From Planctomycetota bacterium (GTDB lineage: Bacteria > Planctomycetota > UBA1135 > UBA2386), in the NCBI GenBank assembly GCA_016713175.1, contig JADJPQ010000001.1, positions 1,019,001 to 1,083,000 of the forward strand: a stretch of 64,000 nt of DNA, in the 5' to 3' direction. The position numbers and the translations under genes are program-made. Below, one piece after another: positions 50,983-60,497 of the stretch. Every line of letters starts with the position of its first letter. Positions within the stretch are counted from its first letter, which is position 1. The notes beneath the pieces were generated by a model. It made no database searches. It saw nothing but the letters and a program-made list of their open reading frames with translations, and was not told where the DNA came from.

Positions 50983-53867
50983 CGCGGCTGGTCGAGTTCG
51001 CGGCGCAGGGCCTGGGCGTCGGCGCGTTCACCCAGGCCGGAGAACGCCCGGTTGTCCAGCAGTCGCCGCGCCTCGTCCCGGTCCAGGATCAGGATCTGGC
51101 GCAACAAGGCGATGGCCAACTGGGCGCGAACCTCGACCACAGCGTCAGCTTCGGCGGTGCTCGGGCCGGTGGCGTTGGCCGCCAACGACATGGCGCGCAC
51201 GGCGGCGCGCGCCGCGAGCCGGAGCGTGGTGACCTGGCCTGGCCCATGGCGCAGCGCCTCCGCCGCGGCTTCGGTGGCCGCCGCACCGTCGCCGGACGCT
51301 GCCCGGGCCCAGGCCAGATGGGCCTGGTGGGCGCCGAGCAGTGAGCGGACCCGCGCGTCGTTCGGCGTCACCGCCAGCACGGCGCGCTGCGCCGCGACCG
51401 CGAGTTCGGCATGATGGGCCGCGACCTGGTGGTCTTGGTGTTCGATCGCCAGACCGGCCAGCGTGTGGTGCACCAGACCGAGGTCGACCTGGAACTCGAG
51501 GTGTCCCGGCACTTCGTCGACCAGATCCTGCATCCGATCGCACGCGCGTCGCAGCAGATCGGACGCCTCGGCGTGATCGGCGCGATCGTCGCTCATCGTC
51601 AGACAGGTCGCCAACTGGCGGTCGAGGGCAGCCAGCGCCGCCTGTTCGTCGGGTTGCAGGGTCGCGGTCGCGGGCCGCGTCGCGTCGGCGGCGGCGGCCT
51701 GGCGCAGCACCGTCGTCGCCCCCTGGACGTCGCCGCTGACGAACAGGTGGTCGGCGAGAGCGGTGCGGGTCTGCAGCAGGGCGAGGTGCAGCGACGCCGA
51801 GGTCGGGAACAGCCGCAACTGCGCGGTGCTGTTGGCGATCGTGGCGCCCAGCAACTTCGCGGCCTCGTCGCCGCGGCCGAGCCGATGCAGTGCCGTGCCG
51901 ATGCCGGCGTCGACCAAGGCGCGTTCGGCGCCGAGCGTCGGATCACCGGGCAGCGTGTCCATCACCGCGGCGACGGCGCGCAGTTGTGTCAGGGCGTCCT
52001 CCGTCCGGTGCGCTGCCAGCAGCAGGCCACCCAGGGCCGCGTCGCGCCGCGCCAGCAGTGTGCGGGTCCGCAAGTCGGTGCCGGCGACTTCGCTGCCGAG
52101 CACATCGGTGATCTGCGCGAGCAGCGGTTCGGCGTGGCGCCGACGGTCCGGTCGTTGCGCCAACGCGCGGGCGCGCAACAGCAGGGTCCTGGCGCAGGCA
52201 TGCCGCAGCTCGACATCGTCGGCATTGGCGGCCAGGGCCTCGCGCCAGTGCGTCATCGCCATACGGAACTCGGCATCGCCGGTGCCGGGAGCCGCGAGTT
52301 GCCGGATCTGCAGTTCGCGCTCGAGGATCCTGCCGTACTGCAGCGTGGCCGACGTGGAGCCGGCCAGCAGCGCCTTGGCCCGGCCGCAGGCGGCCGCGGC
52401 AGCGTCGAACTGGCGCATCTGCGCCTGGATGCCTGCGATTTCGCCGAGCGCGGCGGCGACCCGAGTCTGTCGCCGCGGCTCGTCCTGGCGCATGGCGACG
52501 AAGCTGTCACACAAGGCGACCACCGCGTGCAGTCGCGCGATGTGGGTGGCCCCCGGCTCCGGTAGCAGATCGAGCTGTTCGCGCAGCAGCGTCAGCGTCT
52601 GTTCGATGCTCTGGAAGCCGAGGTCCTCGGCGCGATCGAGAACGGCGCGTTCGCGCAGGATGACGGTGCGGTTGTGATGCAGATGCCACGCGTACGCGAT
52701 GGGCGCACCGACGATGGCCACCGCCGCGATCGCGCCCAGCGCAACGCCGAGCCGATGGCGCCGGACCCATTTGAGCGACCTGGTGACCGGTCCCGGCGGC
52801 ACTGCCAGGATGGGTTCCAGGCGCAAGAACCGCCGCAGATCCGCCGCGAACGCACCGGCGCTCAGATAGCGGTCCTGCGGGCGCGGGCCCAGCGCCTTGT
52901 GGCAGATGGTCTGCAGATCGTGCGGCACTTCCGGCGCCACCTGCCGCAACGGTGGGAACGCGCCGACTTCGATGTTGCGCAGCACGATGCGCGCGGTTTC
53001 GCCGTCGAACGGGCGGCGGCGGGCCAGCAGTTCGTAGAGCACGATGCCGAGCGAGAACACATCCGACGACGGGCCGATGCGGGCAGCGCCGGTGACCTGT
53101 TCGGGGCTGCAGTATTGTGGTGTGCCGAGGAAGTCGACGGTGGCGGATCGGGTCGCCGAACCGAACTCCTTGGCCAGGCCGAAGTCCATCAGCCGGACGC
53201 TGCCGTCGGTGCCGATCATCACGTTGTGCGGTTTGACGTCGCGGTGCACCAGGCCGTGGTCGTGCGCGTGTTGCAGCGCGTCGCCGAGGCGGGCGACCAG
53301 TTCGGCGGCTTCGGCGGCGCGGCTGCAGTCGCGGCGCACTCCCAAGCGCTCCTGGTGCACCAGTTCGTGCAGCGGCCGGCCGTCGACGAACTCCATGCTG
53401 TAGAAGTGACAACCGTCGCTCTCGCCGACTTCGTGGATCGGCACGATCGCCGGATGCCGCAGGCGCGCGGCCGCGGCGGCTTCGCGACGGAAGCGCTCGA
53501 TCGACTGCGGTGCCAGCGTCAGGTGGGCGGACAGGACCTTCAGGGCGACGCGGCGACGCAGCGAGCGCTGTTCGGCCTCGTAGACGACGCCCATGCCGCC
53601 GCGTCCAACTTCGCGATGCAACAGGTAGTCGCCGAGGACCTGGCCAGGGCCGAGAACCCGCGGCGTGGGCGCCGGTGGCACTTCGGTGCCATCGTGTTCT
53701 TGCAGCATCGGCTCGAGCACGTCGCGCAGGTGGTCGTGGCGGCGCAGGAACTGCTCGCGGTCACCGTCGCCGGCGGCGCAGAACTGCAACCATGCGTCCA
53801 TGGCCTCGCCAAGGCGGGCAAGGCGGGTGGCCTGGTCGGGCACGGTCGAATCGTGGGACGGCGGCAT
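50979..53867 (-). CDS. Serine/threonine protein kinase with TPR-like C-terminus
   Basis: 962 residues from ATG at 53867 (MPPSHDSTVPDQATRLARLG); the frame is open further upstream only with poor-quality sequence. Kinase motifs are complete: GRGGMGVVY (glycine loop), VALK with Lys110, VHRDVKPHNV (208-217), MDFGLAKEF (DFG 228-230), GTPQYCSPEQ and DVFSLGIVLYELLARRRPF. A transmembrane helix follows at about 390-410 (LGVALGAIAAVAIVGAPIAY). The C-terminal 530 residues are helical with TPR-like repeats, as in other planctomycete kinases. It is divergent from an ECF sigma factor (109 bp), suggesting a signalling pair. Confidence 0.9.
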   Translation of the reverse strand: MPPSHDSTVPDQATRLARLGEAMDAWLQFCAAGDGDREQFLRRHDHLRDVLEPMLQEHDGTEVPPAPTPRVLGPGQVLGDYLLHREVGRGGMGVVYEAEQRSLRRRVALKVLSAHLTLAPQSIERFRREAAAAARLRHPAIVPIHEVGESDGCHFYSMEFVDGRPLHELVHQERLGVRRDCSRAAEAAELVARLGDALQHAHDHGLVHRDVKPHNVMIGTDGSVRLMDFGLAKEFGSATRSATVDFLGTPQYCSPEQVTGAARIGPSSDVFSLGIVLYELLARRRPFDGETARIVLRNIEVGAFPPLRQVAPEVPHDLQTICHKALGPRPQDRYLSAGAFAADLRRFLRLEPILAVPPGPVTRSLKWVRRHRLGVALGAIAAVAIVGAPIAYAWHLHHNRTVILRERAVLDRAEDLGFQSIEQTLTLLREQLDLLPEPGATHIARLHAVVALCDSFVAMRQDEPRRQTRVAAALGEIAGIQAQMRQFDAAAAACGRAKALLAGSTSATLQYGRILERELQIRQLAAPGTGDAEFRMAMTHWREALAANADDVELRHACARTLLLRARALAQRPDRRRHAEPLLAQITDVLGSEVAGTDLRTRTLLARRDAALGGLLLAAHRTEDALTQLRAVAAVMDTLPGDPTLGAERALVDAGIGTALHRLGRGDEAAKLLGATIANSTAQLRLFPTSASLHLALLQTRTALADHLFVSGDVQGATTVLRQAAAADATRPATATLQPDEQAALAALDRQLATCLTMSDDRADHAEASDLLRRACDRMQDLVDEVPGHLEFQVDLGLVHHTLAGLAIEHQDHQVAAHHAELAVAAQRAVLAVTPNDARVRSLLGAHQAHLAWARAASGDGAAATEAAAEALRHGPGQVTTLRLAARAAVRAMSLAANATGPSTAEADAVVEVRAQLAIALLRQILILDRDEARRLLDNRAFSGLGERADAQALRRELDQPR

Positions 53868-53976
53868 CAGTATCGTGCAGCGACCGGAAGGCCGCCGGGC
53901 GGACACCGAACGCGATCGCCGCGGAAAATACCGCAGCGTCGGTCCGCCTGGGCGCATTCGCGACGCTGTTTCAGGC

Positions 53977-54672
53977 ATGAACCCACTGCCGGCGCCGATG
54001 CCTGGCCGTTCCGTGCCACCGGATCGTCCTGTCGCGGGGACGATCGCCGACTCGATCACCTGCCAGCTCCGGCGGGTGCACGAAGGCGACGAAGCGGCGC
54101 TGCGCGCCGTGCTGACGGATCACTTGCCCTGGATCGAAGCGCAGGTGCGAAAGCGGTTGACCGGAATTGCGCGGTTGGATGGTGAGACGCAGGACTTCGT
54201 GCAGGACACATTGCTCGAGGTGCTGCGCGATGGACCGCGGTTCGTCATCGAGAGCACGGCGGGGTTCCGGGCGCTGTTGGCGCGGATCGTCGAGAACAAC
54301 GTGCTCGACCGCGTGCGCTATCTGCAGCGGGCGCAACGCGATCGGCGGCGGCAGACGGCGTTGCCGAGTGATTCGGTGCTGGTGCTGGACGGTGCGGCGC
54401 GCTGTGTCACGGATCCCGGGGATCGCGCGGTCGCCGACGAACGGCGGGCGTGGATGGCGCTGGCGCTCGAACTGCTGGACCCCGACGACCGGGAGATCAT
54501 CCGGCTGCGCGAGTGGGATGGCTTGACGTTCGTCGAAGCGGGCGAACGCCTGGGTCTTGGCGAAGAGGCGGCGCGCAAGCGGTATGCGCGGGCGTTGCCG
54601 CGCCTGGCGAAGAAGCTGGAACTGCTGCGGCGCGGGGATTGGCGGCAGTCGTTGGAGGCGGCGGCTGGCTGA
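53977..54672 (+). CDS. ECF-type sigma-70 family RNA polymerase sigma factor
   Basis: The 231-residue product has region 2 (CQLRRVHEGDEAALRAVLTD, then DFVQDTLLEVLRDGPRFVIE and FRALLARIVENNVLDRVRYL) and region 4 (LDPDDREIIRLREWDGLTF, VEAGERLGLGEEAARKRYAR), with a charged linker between them. It fits planctomycete ECF factors of the type found next to Ser/Thr kinases. The kinase at 50979 is divergently transcribed and may control it. Intergenic spacing is 109 bp, where a shared regulatory region must lie. Confidence 0.85.
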   Translation: MNPLPAPMPGRSVPPDRPVAGTIADSITCQLRRVHEGDEAALRAVLTDHLPWIEAQVRKRLTGIARLDGETQDFVQDTLLEVLRDGPRFVIESTAGFRALLARIVENNVLDRVRYLQRAQRDRRRQTALPSDSVLVLDGAARCVTDPGDRAVADERRAWMALALELLDPDDREIIRLREWDGLTFVEAGERLGLGEEAARKRYARALPRLAKKLELLRRGDWRQSLEAAAG

Positions 54673-54737
54673 GGCGACCGGGCTGCGGTCCGAACGCTGT
54701 TGCGCGAACGGTTGGCGCGGGGAGACTCACGCGCCGC

Positions 54738-56096
54738 ATGCCGATCCTGGCCGCGCTGGCATCCGGTCTTCTGCTGTTCGTCTCCGATCACCCCTTGCGG
54801 TTGTGGTGGCTGCAGATGGTCGCGTTCCTGCCATTCTGGTGGGCGCTGGCGCTCCGCCGCGGCGCCGCCCGGTCGGTCTGGCCGCTCGGCCTGGTCCTCG
54901 GCCTCGGCAACGTCGGGCCGCTGTGCATCGTGGCCGGGGTCGACCCGCCGATCCTCGCCCTCGCCGCGGTCAATGTGGCGCAGTGGAGTTTCGCTGCCCC
55001 GTGGGCCGCTCGCCTGCTCGCCGCTGGTCCCGTGCGTGGCCCGCTTGCCGCGGCGGCCCTGTTGACGCTCGTCGAAGTCGCGGTCTGGCACCTCGTGCCG
55101 CTGTTCGGCACTGCTCAGTGCTTCGCCAGGCCGCTGTCCGCGGCCCCGGCGCTGTGTGCGTTCGTCGCGTTCACTGGCGTCGGCGGACTCGTGTTCGTGC
55201 TGCTGGCCACGCAGGCACTCGTGGTGCAGGCGAGGCAGCGGAGGATCGCGGCGCCGGCAGTGGCGACCGCGGCACTCGTCGCCGTCGCCGCCGCGCTGAG
55301 CTGGCACCGCTGGACGCGTCCCCTCGGTCCGGAACGGATCGTCGCGACGCTCGGCTGGGGCCACGACGCCGATCGGTTCCACACGGCCCCCGGTGAGCTC
55401 GTGGCCGAGGCGAAGGCGCGCGGGGCCACGCTGCTGGTCACGCCGGAGACCGGCGTGGCGAGCGGGCATGTCCCGCGCGAACGGACCCTCGGCTGGCTTG
55501 CCGGCCTCGCCAAGACCAACGCGCTGGCACTCGCGGTCGGGGTCTGGCACGGACCGACGAACGACAACCGGATCTGGTTCTTCGACGCCACCGGCGAGCT
55601 GCGTGGCGAGTACGCGAAGACGCACCTGATCCCCTGGCTCGAGGACTACGTCGCCGGTGACGGCACGCTGCACCACGGGGACCTCGCCGGCACGTCCCTG
55701 GGTGGGATGATCTGTCAAGACGACAACTTCACCGACCTCGCACGTGGTTACGGGCGCGCCGGCACGCGGCTCGTTGCGGTGCCGACCAACGATTGGGAGT
55801 CGATCCGCGGCTTCCACCTCGAGAACAGTGTCTATCGGGCGATCGAGAACGGCTACGCGGTGGCGCGGGCAGCTTCCGGTGGGATCTCTGCGCTGGTGTC
55901 GCCACGGGGTGAGATCGTGCAGCAGCTCGATCACTTCGCCTCCGGGGAGGGACTGCTGGTCGGCCCACTGGCAACTGGCGACGCCGAGCCGACGTTCTAC
56001 GCCTGGTTCGGCGATCTGCCTCTGGCGCTGCTGTGTGCGCTGCTGGTCGGGGCCGGGCTGTTGCGGCGGGAACCGGGCGGGCTCGCCAACGCGTAG
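54738..56096 (+). CDS. lnt: Apolipoprotein N-acyltransferase-like (Lnt family)
   Basis: The 452-residue product has six or so N-terminal hydrophobic helices, then a nitrilase domain with the catalytic triad Glu237 (TPETGVASG), Lys294 (EYAKTHLIPWLEDY) and Cys326 (GGMICQDDNF). This is the Lnt architecture, acylating the N-terminal Cys of lipoproteins at the inner membrane face. Length is slightly short of E. coli Lnt. It converges on the PlsC-like gene with a 1-bp gap. Several lipoproteins in this window (33050, 27174, 45220) are potential substrates. Confidence 0.75.
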   Translation: MPILAALASGLLLFVSDHPLRLWWLQMVAFLPFWWALALRRGAARSVWPLGLVLGLGNVGPLCIVAGVDPPILALAAVNVAQWSFAAPWAARLLAAGPVRGPLAAAALLTLVEVAVWHLVPLFGTAQCFARPLSAAPALCAFVAFTGVGGLVFVLLATQALVVQARQRRIAAPAVATAALVAVAAALSWHRWTRPLGPERIVATLGWGHDADRFHTAPGELVAEAKARGATLLVTPETGVASGHVPRERTLGWLAGLAKTNALALAVGVWHGPTNDNRIWFFDATGELRGEYAKTHLIPWLEDYVAGDGTLHHGDLAGTSLGGMICQDDNFTDLARGYGRAGTRLVAVPTNDWESIRGFHLENSVYRAIENGYAVARAASGGISALVSPRGEIVQQLDHFASGEGLLVGPLATGDAEPTFYAWFGDLPLALLCALLVGAGLLRREPGGLANA

Positions 56097-56097
56097 C

Positions 56098-56943
56098 TCA
56101 CGCTTTCAGGGTGGGAGTCTGTTCGTGCGTCGCGGCGACCGGCGGCATGCCGGCGGCGACCCACGCCTGATAGCGTTCCTCGACGCGCCGCGCGAGCACC
56201 CGGCTGTCGTTCGCGAAGTCGTCGGGTCGGTCGATCGCGAGCCGCTCGACGAACACCCGCGGCAGGCGTGCCGGCGGCCGCAGCAACGGGGTCTCGCGCG
56301 ACAGGTAACACGGTTCGCAGCGCAGCGCGAGCGACACGACCGGGACGTTGGCGCGGGCGGCGATCTCGAACGCAATGCGGCTGAAGTCGCGCAGCTGGCC
56401 CTGCGGCGAGCGTCGCGCTTCGGGGAACACGAACAGGTGGAAGCCCAGGCGCAGTCGTTCGACGGCATGGTCGACGACGTGCGCGACCGACATCGGATCG
56501 AGCGTCGGACCTTCGAAGTGCAGCGCACCGGCGAGCAGGTGACGGACCAGCAGCCGGTTGTAGACCGAGGGCTTGACGATGGTGCAGGCGTGCCCGAGCA
56601 CCGCCATCAGCACGGTTGGATCGAGTTGCGTCGGGTGATTGGCGACGATCACACAGGGCTCTTGCGGCAGCTCGGTTCGGACGTGACGCCAGTCGAAGTG
56701 GATGATCCGGAACGTGCGCAACCACCAGTGCATGAAGCGCACTCCGGCGATGCTGGCGCGCTGCAGGATGCGGGCGCGCGCGATCGGATCGCCGCGGTGC
56801 AGCAGGCGGAACAGGACGTAGGGCAGGAAGCCCGACGGACTGACCAGCACGTAGAGCAGGATGGAGATGGCGGCGCGCAGCGCGCGCAGGATGCTCCACA
56901 GCGAGTCGAGCAGGTGGTGTTGGGAGCGGTCCGGCCGAGGCAT
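56098..56943 (-). CDS. PlsC-type 1-acylglycerol-phosphate acyltransferase-like
   Basis: 281 residues from ATG at 56943. The acyltransferase box I is VIVANHPTQLDPT (His103 to Asp108), followed by VKPSVYNRLLVRHLLAGALH and the FPEGTRS-equivalent VFPEARRSPQGQL. The N-terminal segment is hydrophobic (AISILLYVLVSPSGFLPYVL). It should acylate a glycerolipid or the pigment carrier. It lies convergent to the Lnt gene. Confidence 0.8.
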   Translation of the reverse strand: MPRPDRSQHHLLDSLWSILRALRAAISILLYVLVSPSGFLPYVLFRLLHRGDPIARARILQRASIAGVRFMHWWLRTFRIIHFDWRHVRTELPQEPCVIVANHPTQLDPTVLMAVLGHACTIVKPSVYNRLLVRHLLAGALHFEGPTLDPMSVAHVVDHAVERLRLGFHLFVFPEARRSPQGQLRDFSRIAFEIAARANVPVVSLALRCEPCYLSRETPLLRPPARLPRVFVERLAIDRPDDFANDSRVLARRVEERYQAWVAAGMPPVAATHEQTPTLKA

Positions 56944-57144
56944 CGAGGAGGTTCCGGATCGCCGTGGTTCCTGACCGGGGCCCGATCCGCCAGCGGCGCT
57001 GGAGTATGGCATCCTCGCGACGCGCCTTCAAACGTCTGCCACCAACGGCCCAACGGCCAACGACACCAACGGCAAGGGGCCGACCCGACGAATCGGCGCC
57101 CGCAGCAGCCGGACGCCGCAACCGGCTGCACGTTCCAGACTGCG

Positions 57145-58902
57145 CTACTGCAGCCCTGCCGTCACGCACAAGCCGTTCGATGCGATCAAGCCGATGGGAT
57201 TGAGGCCGGGGCTCAGTACGAACGACTGGTATTCGAGCCGGACACCATTGAACGCCGGCACATTGGGGATCGGGAACATCACCGAGGCGCTCGGCCCCGT
57301 GATCAGGAAGAACGCGCTCTGCGCCGGCAGCGCCACGTGCTGCAGGCACTCACTGGCGCCGATCGGCGGCATGCCGAACGGCGCGAGGCTGACACCTGGG
57401 TACAGGCCCTGGGTGCCGAATGCCAGCACACCGGCGGTGGCGCCGGCCCGGATCGAGTCGGTGCGGATGTCGAACGTGCGGCCGATCACCGGCCGGTTGC
57501 CGCCCGCCAGATGCAATGGCATCGCGCCGTCCGGGGACGCGAACGGGGGCACCGCGCCGGCGACGACCAGGTCGCGGCTGCCCGGGTCGAGGTCGCCGCC
57601 GCCGGGCGTGAAACCGACCAGCGCCGAGGTGCGCGTGGTGTAGGTGTTGCCGTAGCGCAGTTCGACCAGACCGTTGGCGAACAGCGCCGCCTGGAAGGTC
57701 ATCGGCGGGCCGCCGCGCGTTCCGGTCCATTCCTGCACGCCCTGCCAGGTCACGGTGACGAACTGGTTGGCCGGATCGACATCGTAGTGCACCGAGCCGC
57801 TGCCGGTCGCAACGCTCGGGTCGAGGCTGCCCCAGAACACGGCCAGGCGCGCCGGCGTCAGCAGGAACGACGGCACGTTGTTGTTGAAGGCGACGCCGCT
57901 GCCGCTGCCGCCGAGCCAGATGCCGCCGTTCGACGACACCACGATCTGCGACGTGCCGAGCGGACCCACCGTGCCGGCCGGGTAGTTGAAGGTGAACGGC
58001 AGGGTCAGTGGCGCGGAGCTCTCGTTGGCGCCGAGTTGCGCGGTGCCGAGCGCGTTCTGCAGCGGCGCACTGCTGACCGGCGCGATCGCGGCGCTGGCCG
58101 GCCCGACATTGTAGTGCGTCGGGGCGGGCGTCAGGGCGATGCCGACGCCGTTGAAATCCGACTGGCCACCGGGGATGCGCACCCACTCGTAGAACGACGA
58201 CGACAAGCGATAACAGCCGGTGCCGTGTTCCTGGTAGTAGGCGGCGTTGGCGCCGGGCGCGTAGAAGATCCGCAGGTTGATTGCGAGGCTCGAGGCGCCG
58301 GAGACCCAGGCATAGCGCTGGATGCCGGCCGCGCTGATGTCTAGGAACTGATCGCGCACGGCGAGCGGTGGGTTCATCGTGCAGCCGGCCGGGTTGCCGG
58401 CGGAGATGCACGGGATCCGCACCAATGGATGCAGCGGGCCGAAGTTGGTCTGCGGTGCGGTCGTGCCCTGCACCAGGACCGACACGCCCCAGGTGCCGAC
58501 CGGCAGCGTGAAGCCGGGAGTGAACACGATCGGCGACGGCGCCGAGCTGGCCGCCACCGTCAGTGTGCCGGTCGCGAGCTGGAACCAGGCCGCCTGGTTG
58601 AGCACGTTCGGCACATAGGAACCCGGAGTCAGCCAGATCTCGACCGTCGCGGTGTTGCCGATCTGGCTGGGATTGACGCCGTCGTCATAGAGCAGGCACT
58701 CCATGCGCGTGATGGTCACATCGGTGTCGACGACCACGTCGAATACGTGGGCGAAGCCGGGATAGGGGGAAGGTGGCGTCGGCGTGCCGAGGTAGTGGGT
58801 GGAGTTGAACGGCTCGGTGATCGAGATGACCGACGGTGGGGCGCACTGGGCCGAGAGCGCGGCGGTGCAGACCGCGAGGACCAACATACGGATGGGCAGC
58901 AT
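57145..58902 (-). CDS. Secreted protein with module shared with 31238 and C-terminal module
   Basis: 585 residues from ATG at 58902 (MLPIRMLVLAVCTAALSAQC, signal peptide). Residues about 25-210 form a beta-rich domain (TRMECLLYDDGVNPSQIGN, TVEIWLTPGSYVPNV). Residues about 220-450 match the second module of the protein at 31238: GCYRLSSSFYEWVRIPGG, LPFTFNYPAG, IVVSSNGGIWLGG, VFWGSLDPSVATGSGSV, HYDVDPANQFVTVTWQGV. The C-terminal 120 residues are the shared module (PFGMPPIGASECLQHV, then NPIGLIASNGL). Function unrecognised. Confidence 0.85.
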   Translation of the reverse strand: MLPIRMLVLAVCTAALSAQCAPPSVISITEPFNSTHYLGTPTPPSPYPGFAHVFDVVVDTDVTITRMECLLYDDGVNPSQIGNTATVEIWLTPGSYVPNVLNQAAWFQLATGTLTVAASSAPSPIVFTPGFTLPVGTWGVSVLVQGTTAPQTNFGPLHPLVRIPCISAGNPAGCTMNPPLAVRDQFLDISAAGIQRYAWVSGASSLAINLRIFYAPGANAAYYQEHGTGCYRLSSSFYEWVRIPGGQSDFNGVGIALTPAPTHYNVGPASAAIAPVSSAPLQNALGTAQLGANESSAPLTLPFTFNYPAGTVGPLGTSQIVVSSNGGIWLGGSGSGVAFNNNVPSFLLTPARLAVFWGSLDPSVATGSGSVHYDVDPANQFVTVTWQGVQEWTGTRGGPPMTFQAALFANGLVELRYGNTYTTRTSALVGFTPGGGDLDPGSRDLVVAGAVPPFASPDGAMPLHLAGGNRPVIGRTFDIRTDSIRAGATAGVLAFGTQGLYPGVSLAPFGMPPIGASECLQHVALPAQSAFFLITGPSASVMFPIPNVPAFNGVRLEYQSFVLSPGLNPIGLIASNGLCVTAGLQ

Positions 58903-59032
58903 GGGAACGACTCCGGGGAACTGGGACCGTGCGCAATCGTAGTCGATGGGCCGGGCGTTGCGCCCTGGAAGACCGCTGGTGGGGTCGGCCGGAATCGCCC
59001 CACCGTCTTCGAGCCTCGCTACGATCCGGCGA

Positions 59033-60412
59033 ATGCGCCGGCACACGCTGACCCTGGCCTTGCCGTTGATGTCGTTCGCCCTCGCGCCTGGACAGATCGC
59101 CCCTGGCGCCAACCTCGGCACCGCCAATGTTCAACCGGCGGGCGACGTCGATGACGACGGCTTCGCCGATCTGGTGTTCGTCCTCTCCGGTTCCTGGGAG
59201 GTCCGATCGGGCCGTACGCGCCTGCCGCTCCCGGCATTGACCAGGCAACGCGTGAACATCCAGGACGTGTTCGGCGGTCTGGGCGCGGACTTGAATGCGG
59301 ACGGGTGCGACGACCTCTTCCACACCGACCGTGGCGCCGGCCGGGCGGAGTTCGTCTCTGGCCGTGATGGCGCGCTGCTGTTCGCGTTCCAGAGTCCCTG
59401 GTTGCTCGGCGTGGTGGGAGCGGCCGACTTCGATGGCGATGGTGCCGACGATGTGATGGTGCGCTACGGCGATGCCCTGCCCGACATCGCCCATGTCGAT
59501 CTGTTGTCGGGCCGCGGTGGCAGCCAGCTCCGCACGTTCCAACTCGGGAACCGTTCGTGTTGCCACAACCAGATGTTCTTCGTCGGCGATGTCGACGGCG
59601 ACGGCTTCGTCGATGTGGCGACCACGACCTACAGTTTCGCGCAGACGTTCTACACGATACTCGCCGGGCCAGATCTGAGCCGGCAGATCCACGGCGGTTC
59701 GGGGCGGGCAGAACCGGGCTTCGACACCAATGGCGACGGCCGGGACGAACTGCTGACCGATGCCGGCTTTGTCGATCTGGTCACCAGCATCACGGTGTGG
59801 CCGGGCCTGTTCTGGCGCGCCTTGCCGGTGGATCTGGACGGGGATGGCGCGATGGACCTTTTCGACGCCGGCCGGGCGTGGTCGGGGCGGACGCAGTCGC
59901 CGTTTGGCGGCCCGACGCTCCCCGGCAGTCCATGGGGCATCGGCGACATCGATCGCGACGGTCGCGACGAGGCGGTGGAGAACGGCATCGTCTACGAACT
60001 GATCGGCGCGCCGCCAGCCTCGATCGTGCGGGATCGCGGGCAGAGCGGCAGCAGCGCGACGGGGTCCAGGCCACGCATCCGTTCGCGCCTACGGCCGCGG
60101 CCTGGTTCGGCGATGCCGGTCGACCTGCAAGGTGGCATTGGCGGGTCGCCGGCGTTCCTCGCCCTCGGCACCGCCACGGACCTCGACCTGACCCCGGTTG
60201 GCGCACCAGGCAATCGCGCTTACGTCGCGCCGATCGCCAGCCTCGGCCATGCGGTCGATGTTCGCGGCTTCACGCGCCAGGTCGTCGCCGTGCCGGCGAG
60301 CGCCGTTCTGCTCGGCGTGTCGGTTTCGCTCCAGTGGGCCGCGATCAGTCCGTCGGCCAATGCCCTCGGGGTCGTGACCTCGAATGCGCTCGACCTGACG
60401 ATCGGCAGCTGA
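59033..60412 (+). CDS. Secreted FG-GAP/VCBS-repeat protein with shared C-terminal module
   Basis: 459 residues from ATG at 59033, with a signal peptide (LTLALPLMSFALAPGQ). Seven EF-hand-like calcium loops mark integrin-type FG-GAP blades: DVDDDGFADLV, DLNADGCDDLF, DFDGDGADDVM, DVDGDGFVDVA, DTNGDGRDELL, DLDGDGAMDLF and DIDRDGRDEAV. The C-terminal 120 residues are the shared module (TPVGAPGNRAYVAPI, then NALGVVTSNALDLTIG). Predicted calcium-stabilised extracellular propeller. Divergent from the gene at 57145 (130 bp). Confidence 0.85.
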   Translation: MRRHTLTLALPLMSFALAPGQIAPGANLGTANVQPAGDVDDDGFADLVFVLSGSWEVRSGRTRLPLPALTRQRVNIQDVFGGLGADLNADGCDDLFHTDRGAGRAEFVSGRDGALLFAFQSPWLLGVVGAADFDGDGADDVMVRYGDALPDIAHVDLLSGRGGSQLRTFQLGNRSCCHNQMFFVGDVDGDGFVDVATTTYSFAQTFYTILAGPDLSRQIHGGSGRAEPGFDTNGDGRDELLTDAGFVDLVTSITVWPGLFWRALPVDLDGDGAMDLFDAGRAWSGRTQSPFGGPTLPGSPWGIGDIDRDGRDEAVENGIVYELIGAPPASIVRDRGQSGSSATGSRPRIRSRLRPRPGSAMPVDLQGGIGGSPAFLALGTATDLDLTPVGAPGNRAYVAPIASLGHAVDVRGFTRQVVAVPASAVLLGVSVSLQWAAISPSANALGVVTSNALDLTIGS

Positions 60413-60497
60413 CACCGGTCCGGCGCGACTCGGTGTTCGGTCCCGTTGTTCCCCTGTGGACTCCGCCCGCCGCCCCCGCGAAACTGCCACCGCTGCC

